Shown piece after piece: positions 28,123 through 37,100 of a stretch of 64,000 bases of DNA. Every line of letters starts with the position of its first letter. Position 1 is the stretch's first letter. A program made the position numbers and the translations under genes. This DNA comes from Eretmocerus hayati (lineage: Eukaryota > Arthropoda > Insecta > Hymenoptera > Aphelinidae): NCBI GenBank assembly GCA_029851415.1, contig CM056741.1, positions 64,098,282 to 64,162,281 on the forward strand. The letters run 5' to 3'. Below the pieces are notes generated by a model, which had not been told where the DNA came from, searched no databases, and worked only from the letters and a program-made list of their open reading frames with translations.

Positions 28123-31100
28123 GCTATTTCAAGAGGTCTCGGTGCCATGGTTGCGGCCATGTCTTCGCCCAGTGGATCCTCGCAAACGGGACACCACGCG
28201 GGAGTATCTCAGAGTCCTGGAAGCGTGGTATCAGGCTTAGCCTCGCAAAGTTCGTCCGGTACGACGAGTGGGCCTACCGGAGGTCAGGATAGCAAGAGCT
28301 CGTCGGCGGGACCAGCTACGCCTAGCAGCGCGCGCGAGAGGTAAGTACATCGATGTTGATCCTATTCCATTGTCGAACCGATGATATACTCATTATTTCA
28401 CGAATGCTCTTGTCCTATTGACGGGAGCAACGTGAGCTGAGGAGTTGGAGAACAAAATGATTCGACTAGCTGGAGATCAAATATTTCAATGGACTGCCGA
28501 AAAATCATGTATGAGTAAAAATCGTGTTTCTACAGTTAATCGAATAATCGGTAGCATCGATCACTATAGTGATTGATCTATCGGATAAAATCATTAAAAT
28601 CTTATCGGGATATGAAAACCATATTTTTGACGTATGAATAAGCCGTTTTTGCACCTACGGCTTTTATACACTCTACTCACGAATTGTAAAAAAATAACAT
28701 CCGACACAAAGCCGTAAAATACTGATCTCGCGTTCTCGTGATGATTCCGATCCTTGCTTTTGGCCCAAGTTGGAAAACATCACTCGGTATGCGTAATCTA
28801 TTTCTCACGCTCTTGTATCCAAATCTACTATTATGTGTAAAGCTCCTGAATGATCTACAATTCAACTTACAAGTATAACCCACGATTACTGCAACTCATT
28901 CTTCTGGTAAATGTACGGGTTACACACAAAACGCCTGAATTATTTTTTATATCATCAAAAATTACTGCTCAGTTCTGTATAAGTAGTTCAATTTTGAATA
29001 TTTAACAGCACACGTTAGAATGATTTCTCCTCAAAAAAGTGCCACTTGCGTATAATTTAAAGCAGCCATTGATGCCGAAAAAGCAGTGCGTCGAATCGTT
29101 TCGTCTCGATCATAAATATTGAACTAACATCCAACCCAATTCCAAATGTAGCTCGTTGATGTTTTCATACTACGGTAATCTACCTGTATATCCACCTGCT
29201 TCTAATTCTCTTTTTCCGTTAAGGTGTGAGCATTGCATTTCAACACCCTCCTCTCTTTCTCTGATCATGAGTATCCCATTTAGTCGGTGTTGCACCCAAT
29301 AAAAAATAATGGAACCCTATTGATCCGATGTACATAATGTATGATTAGATATTTCATGCAACTATACCCTCACAATTATCGATGTATGATCCATGGAAGT
29401 ACTATTCATACGAAATATCGATGATCAAAGCATGTTCCTTTCTTTCTATACAACAGCACCATTCATACCATTCAGAAGTATTGGTCAAATGCACCACGCT
29501 CATGACCCCTCATTAGATTTTGATGGAGATAATGTTTGCTTACAAGTTTGAGAGTATCCGAGGTATTGCATTTCTCAACTCAAATCCTGCATGAAAGGAA
29601 AAGGCCCTGTATCCCCTCGAAATATGATGTGTAGAAGCTAGAAACATCACTCAAAAGTAGTGCATACTGACTCACAGACAGTTTGAGGTGGATGTCATGT
29701 CATACTGAAGTTGCATCTAAAACTCCAACCCCTACTCGATCATGAAAATTGTATTCTAATCAACAGCCTAGCTTATTTCACGTAAAAATCATTCTCAGAA
29801 CTCGAAGCCTTACGAACTTACTTTTCATACAGGCAAACAGAAAAGTACTCACCAGACTATCAAAATGACTGAAAAAACTTCCCTATGGCTTTGGTGATTC
29901 GATTCATCCATGATAAAAGTTTTTGAAATAAAAAGATCTAAGTTGATCATGAAACTGCATGAACCTTCCCTCCATTCAAATCGCAAAGTATCTCGAAACA
30001 TGATCAATTCGCAAGTTTGATAAAAAAATCCGCATGATGATCGTTTCTTTGTCATGAAAAAACCTCAGGATATTGCCTCTCATTGCTAGAAAATACCCAT
30101 GTGAATGTGATGAAATGAACTAGAATCTTTGTCTCTATCTTCTCTTTTCTCTCTTTGACTGTATACCAAATTCTCAGTCAACAACGATGGTACCATTTTC
30201 TGTGATACATGCATGATAGATGGAGTTCCAAGGAATGCTCATTTGCCCCTTCAAGAATATTTTTTTGAGAAAGAAGGTAATTTTTCCAAGTACGTGTTCT
30301 TTTTAAACAGTAATCCAGTCTACAGATCAATTATAAATATTTTTCCGTACTTTGGCATTTTACTGAGGACCAACATCCAATTCTATAGAAAATTATTCGT
30401 ATCCTGTCAAAAAATCTAATCTCAACCCATAATATAGATGGATTGGAACTCAAAACTTAATTTTTAGAGAAAGTGAAACCAACGCTTCTCAATTGATTAA
30501 AATTTCTGCTTGATAGAGAATCGAAGCCCAACAAATGTTTGGTGACTGACTTCAACTCAAAAAACCAATGCACATATTAATGTGGCTTTTTCCATGAGCT
30601 GTATGGGGCCATGGTGGCACCCACGAGTGCGTAATGAGTAAAATTTATCTTGCGTGCCAGGTTAACTGGAGGATTACTTTCAGATATGGCAAAATATACC
30701 AAGAGATAGTAAGGATCGGTTTGTCGTCATATCGGTTTCGTGTGATTTGAGTCCAATATATCTAAAAGGGAAAAAGTTCCATAATTTTCCATTGTGTGCT
30801 CCTCGCGAGCAAATGATTGAAAAGCTTTCGGATTACAATCTTGATCATTAGCAATTTTAATCTAGATTATTAGGAAATGCCATGACGTTTCCACCAATTG
30901 CTCATCACTGAATCAGTAGTATGGCCGTATGTATGGTCAGACAATACGACCAGATTCAAACTGTATACAGTATTTGCTCAATTTTGTGTTTTTGCAGAAC
31001 TTTGTGCGTTTTCTCGAGAATGTCATATTTGGTACAAAGGAAAGGAAAATTTTGCTCTGGATCCAAACCCCCTCAAAAGCAGAATACCGCTGTGCTTCCT

Positions 31101-34100
31101 GAGTGAACTATGTTTGAGAGGAGTGAATCATACTTTTCCTCACTTGAACGGCTACCACACTGACGCTCTTGGGTCTTCAAGAGTGGCCTTCAAATCTCAA
31201 AGTTTATTAATATTGTCATATTTTGGGCATCTCGGGCATTATTTACAAGTCTTTAGGTGGATCGTACTGAAGTTCAAAAATGTGAAAAAAATTCTGTCAA
31301 TCCCCTGTAATAAGCATCCTGCATTTTTCTGACCCTCTCAAGTAGAAGCTGCCTATTTAAGACAAATTTCGGTTAAACGTTGTGCAATTTGAGGAAAAAT
31401 TCTCAGAAATATCCCTATCTTGAGCAAATTGTTCCAAAGTCGAGTGGCTTCAGAACGACTTCAAATGGTCGAACCCCAAGTGACGTCATAACGATACAGA
31501 TCTCATTTTGCCCCATACTATTAGATTAAGAGAAGTCCACATCATTATTTATTTGATGTAACTGTTCAGAGACATCTCATAACTCATATGGTGATTGGCC
31601 TGAATGGTAGACTAACAAGGGCGGGACCAGACCTTATGATCACCAATCTTGTCAAAAATTTTTTTACAGTTTTGTATTACCTAGAATATGAAGAATCCAG
31701 AGTAACTCCGTCAAATGGGCCTCCTGTTCAAAGTTACAGCCCATGACATCAACATTGCCCATATAGGCCCATGTTAAAAAGTGATATATATAGATATACT
31801 GGCAACGCTAACATTTTTGCTTGTAGCTCTGGACAGGAGGCCCATTTGACGGAGTTACTCTGGACTCTTCATATTCTAGGTGACACAAAACTGTAAAAAA
31901 AATTTGGAAAGGATTGGTGATTTAAAGGTCAGGTCCTCCCCTTGTAAGACAACAAATACAAAAATTCTAGACAAAGAAGCAAATTTCAACAAACGTTTAC
32001 TATCTGAAATGATTTTCATTAAGTCTGACAAAAATAATATCAATAAAATTGAGGACACAGCAAAGTTGAATAAATTTTACGGCACTCTACTTCTATAAAG
32101 CTCACCTCCAAGTTCAATGATCTCTCGTCTCCCTACCTAAGCTCGTCGATCACTTGCTGATCGTTGATGTTTTGAAAAGTTCAGATATAAATATGACACG
32201 CTCTTTCTAATGAACTCACTTGCGCTTTTAAACCACAGTGACAAAGAGAGGATACTATATCCTTCTCTACTAATAACCATGTGATAATTAATCTCTAAGG
32301 TAAATATACAGTTGTTTGTCGATTTACAAATTTGTATACTTGGATATATCTATATGTACAACATCTTTATAGAAATCACAAGCCTGATGAGGTCAACGCA
32401 TGAGTTGACGAAACGTCGCAGAATAAAGTATAGATATTTTGCAAAAAGAGTGAAATTCACTCAACCTAGTCCTCATCGATCGATAAAAAACTCATCTCAA
32501 TGTGCAGAAAGAGAGGACGATCACAAATCTTCATTCAAATCCCCTTGTAAGACTTATAAAGGGTCAGGGTTAGACCTTCCTCAGGTCTCGAGAAAATTGA
32601 TTGTTTCGTCTAGTTATTGACAGTCAACAATCAATTTCCCTGAAACCTGGAAAAGATCTGAACTTTTTCAAGTATTTGTCTACTATCCGTGGCAAAATAA
32701 TTGACTCCAGGACAAAAACAGTATCTGAGAGCAGGGACAAAACCGCGCATAGATTTGAGTTACAGAAGCCTCAACGAGAACGTTAAGGCGATGCGGTCAC
32801 CGTGCACGCTGATTTTTGTTCACAGAAATCTCAAAATCTTTTCCGATTCGGGCTAAACGGCGAGTTATCCAGGCTTTGTAATCATCTAACTTAGCCTGGA
32901 TAACTCTTCGTTCAGCCCAAATTGGAAAAGATTTCGAGATTTCTGTGAACGAAAATGTGCCAATTTGTAGGTTAGGAAGTACCCGCGGGTAAGTTATTCT
33001 CGTTCATCACCGATAGTCTTGAGATTAATGAAAAATGACGAGTTCTCCACCACAATTCAGATGATAATACGTAATGGACAACTGGCCTCAAACTTCATAT
33101 CATCAAAATTTTGAGGTACATCTAAATGAAATATAATTTCCGGGTTGCACGGTGACCGCATCGCCTTAAGGCCAAAGATTTAGACGTCTTGGCTGGATCT
33201 CAAGCGAGAATAGATCAAACTGTGGTCGAATTTGTGTCAAAGAGTGCGACTTTTTCTATCTGTTCTTATGACCCCAACCTTGCATGCTCAGCATCGGCAG
33301 AAAAATTATGCGATTGATCGGAAAAAATTGAAATAGTACCCGTATGAGTCCCTAGCAGATTCGTCTAGGAAAATTTCTCAAGTTTGTTATCAACAATGAG
33401 TGACTGATGGTTAAAAATTAGTCAGTAACTCGAGAACTAAAACTCCCTACCATGTTCTGGCTCACGAAAAAAAAATCACAAATAATTCAGCCATCAAGAA
33501 TCGCTGAATAATTTTGGACGACGGTCGCTCAAATTGCCGCTAGTTCATCCTCTGCATACTCAAGATGAGGCTGTGAAGTATTTAACTTTGTGACCGCGAG
33601 TGGCCAATAACTGATCTCCAGTAATAACAGCCACCCAACATCCTACTGTAGCAATCTATCTCAAGGATCTAAGCGCTACCCGCGACCTCATTCACAATTG
33701 GGATTATCCATCTCTATTTCTTTTTCCTGCAGTTTTGAGGTGCATCAGGTATAGCTGACCCTACTGATTTCCCTGTCTACTGATGACAGATGGATATGTG
33801 TACTACAAGTGAGATGGCACCCGTACCAAAACGTAGTCCCGATCTTAAACGAGGACCCTCGCGAATTTCAGTCGTTGGCATAGACGAGATGCAATAGAGT
33901 TGAACGGTATTATGAACCGGGGACCAATTATCGTTGAGGTTATCGTCTTACTGTGGTTCGCCGTTTATATATAAATACCTGCGATTTCAAAATTTGAAAT
34001 CATCAATTTGCGGCGAATGGAGCGGTCTTTGTCAAAAATCACCCAGCGATCCTTGGGGACTGAATTTTTTGTGATATTTTGATGTGAGCCAGAACTTGGT

Positions 34101-37100
34101 AGGAATTTCAATTCTCGAGTTACTTACTAATTTCCAACCATGAATTACTCATTGTTGATGACAAATTTGGGAAATTTTCTGTGCGAATCTGTTAGTGGAC
34201 ACATATGGGTAACACCTAAATTTTTTTCTTACCAATTACATCATTTTTCTACTGATGCTGAGCATGCAAATTAGGGATTGCAGAAAAAAAGACAAAAAAT
34301 CGCACTTTTTGTCACAAATTTGATCACAGTTTAACGATCTACACTCAAACTCCTCTCAAGACGTCTCAACAGCCCTAATAATGTTGAGGTTTATGTATCT
34401 CAAAACATTGCATGGTTTTTTTCCTGTTAGCAGATACAACTTTTGTTCAAGTGTCAATAATTTTGTTACAGATAGTAGTACTCGGGTAAAATATCATATG
34501 ACTTATGAAATTCCTCAAAACAGTTGATCTATCAGATGAATTAATGTTTCGACTCCCCTATGCTAATAACATGGGGCATATGGAGATCTGTATCGGTATG
34601 ACGTCCTTTGGGGCTAGACCTCTTGGAGTCGTTCGGAAGCTACTCGACTTTGGAACAATTTGCTTCAAATAGAAGAATTTTTGAGAATTCTTTCTCAAAT
34701 CGTCCAATGTTCTACTCAATATGTTGTAAAATGCACAACCTGTACATGAGAGGATCAAAAAATGCAAGATGCATATATGACGAGGGGAATGAAACTAGGA
34801 AAGCTATATGAATGAGATCTTTTAGATTTTTTTAAAGAGCGTCTGAGTGCCCATTCCAACACTTTCTAAGATTTTCCAGATCGAAAGAATGAGCCGTGAA
34901 AGAGCAGAAGTTCATACATGCACATTATATGAGGCCAGAGAGACACACACGCTGTAAATCTTCCCGAGAGCTTTTGTGCAATTCAAACATTGTACACGTT
35001 AGAAATATCTTACAACGCGATTTCGGCGTGAACGTTTCTGGGTTTATCGAAATTCGGACTAGATTCGACCTAAAAATAAGCCGTTGACAATACCTTAGGG
35101 GAATTCCGACTCAGGATTTGGAGAATTCAGAGAACTTCACGTCAAATCCAGGTGACATAATTATCCAAACGGGTGTATTTGACAAAAGCTACGAGAAAGT
35201 TTGAGAGTCTGGTCCTCTGATCCCATAACATGATGTGAATGTATAACCTTCCACTCTTTAACAATCCATAACTCAGATGTCAAAGATCATAGAAATAATA
35301 TGCTCAAAGGGGAATTTAGAAGTCCTTGAAGAGACTACAAAATAAAATTTGAGTAATTGTTCCAGCTTCGCTTTCCTCAAAGATGTAGGTAATTGATCGA
35401 TTTTTTCTTATAGCTGTCCGATCTTCGATATCGATGAGAGGAAAACGTGTAGATAATACTCTAAGAGCCTAGGAAAAACAATTTCCTCAACTTGAAGATC
35501 CTTTTTTCACTTTTGTTATAGGCCTCAGTGCTTCCGAGTAGTTGCCATTTGAGTACAGTGAAATATTATATATTCCTACCGAAACATGGTGTATCTTGGA
35601 GATCTCTCAATTCAGTAATTATATCAAATGTTTGTGAGAAACTTCGTCACGCCGAGGAAGTCTCGTTCGATATTTCACGTGAAAAGATGTTAACAAATCT
35701 CGTGACTAATTTCAGGACAGAGCAGGAATTTGGTTGATTGATCCAGTCATGCCACGTGGCAGTTTGATCGACATTACGTTGTCATCCGAAGAAGATTTAT
35801 CGTTGAAGGATAATGCATTCATTAGACTCAAGCTCCGTTGGCCGCAATTGCGTCTGTGTCAATTTAAATCTTAATTTGTGTAAAATTCAATTCGGTAATG
35901 AGTAGATCATCGGCGTCTACTAATAAAAAAGATATTGCCTGAGTCATTGAGTTGTTGAAAAATGCGAATACTGGACAGTTAGAATTTTTCCAAAAAATTT
36001 CTCAATTTGTAATAATCCTTTGTGAAGGTGTTGACCACGTATTTTTTTTATTCAGATAATCTTATTCTTTATCAAGTAGAGATGATTTATTTGAAAAGTC
36101 AGCCTTATATATCTTCTCTTATCCTCTGAATAGTCACGCAACCAACTCTTAACTTTTTGAACAACCAACTGTTGGTAAGAAAGTGGTAATCAGGTGAGAC
36201 GATTAACAATGACAGATTAAAAAGGCACTGGTGTATTAACTTCGATTCATTCTCCTCTCACGTAGTTCGAATTGCTAATCATAACACTAACATTAATCTT
36301 AACACAAATAAAGTCATTCTCGCATCAGTATTTTCACGTAGAGAGCCAAAAGATATTGGCGCCAGCTGAAATATTGATCAAAATTTCATATGGAAGAATC
36401 TTCACACGTAGAAAGTATCCTCATCATATCTATTCAGACCACAAAATTAGAGGCTCATATAGTCCTTGGTAAATATCAGGCCTGGTAAATATAATCTATC
36501 ACTTGCTAGTAGCTCGAAATTCCAAGTCATCAATTTACTTGCGAGATTACTCAATTACTTGGTACACAAATGCACTACATTTTTGAGGTCCTGGACTCCT
36601 CTGTGTAGTAACTTCAATTTGAAAATCGACTACTCTCCACATCCACTGTACTTGGAAAAATCATCTGTAATTATTGATTTGGCAATCATCCCAGACAATT
36701 GCTGAGTCCAGAGATTTTACCAGAAAAGAAAACGTAAATCAATTTCGAAGCAATTTTGATCGAGTAGCATTTTTTACTGCTGCATACATCTTTTAATGAA
36801 CTTACGACTGTTTCAATAAAGAAGACATTTCAAAATCACTATTAATACAGATCAAATCTCTCACTCTGAATCTCTGGACATATTTACTGATCGGAATTTT
36901 TGAAACGCATTATTGAAACTAAAAAGTTCAACGTGCATACGTATGTAACATTTCTAAATTTGTGCATTTTTGCCATGCTATTTTTCTGCTGGTACAATCA
37001 GGAATTGGGTGCTGGTCAAAAAGTGGGTTCGAGCCGGATTTTACAAACCAAAATGGTAGGTACTACTCATTATTTAGGATAACACGAGTAGATTTGAGAA

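Noticed and set aside
30898..31332. 144-codon plus-strand frame in the last eag intron
   Set aside because: No domain, irregular composition and no fitting splice borders; treated as chance.
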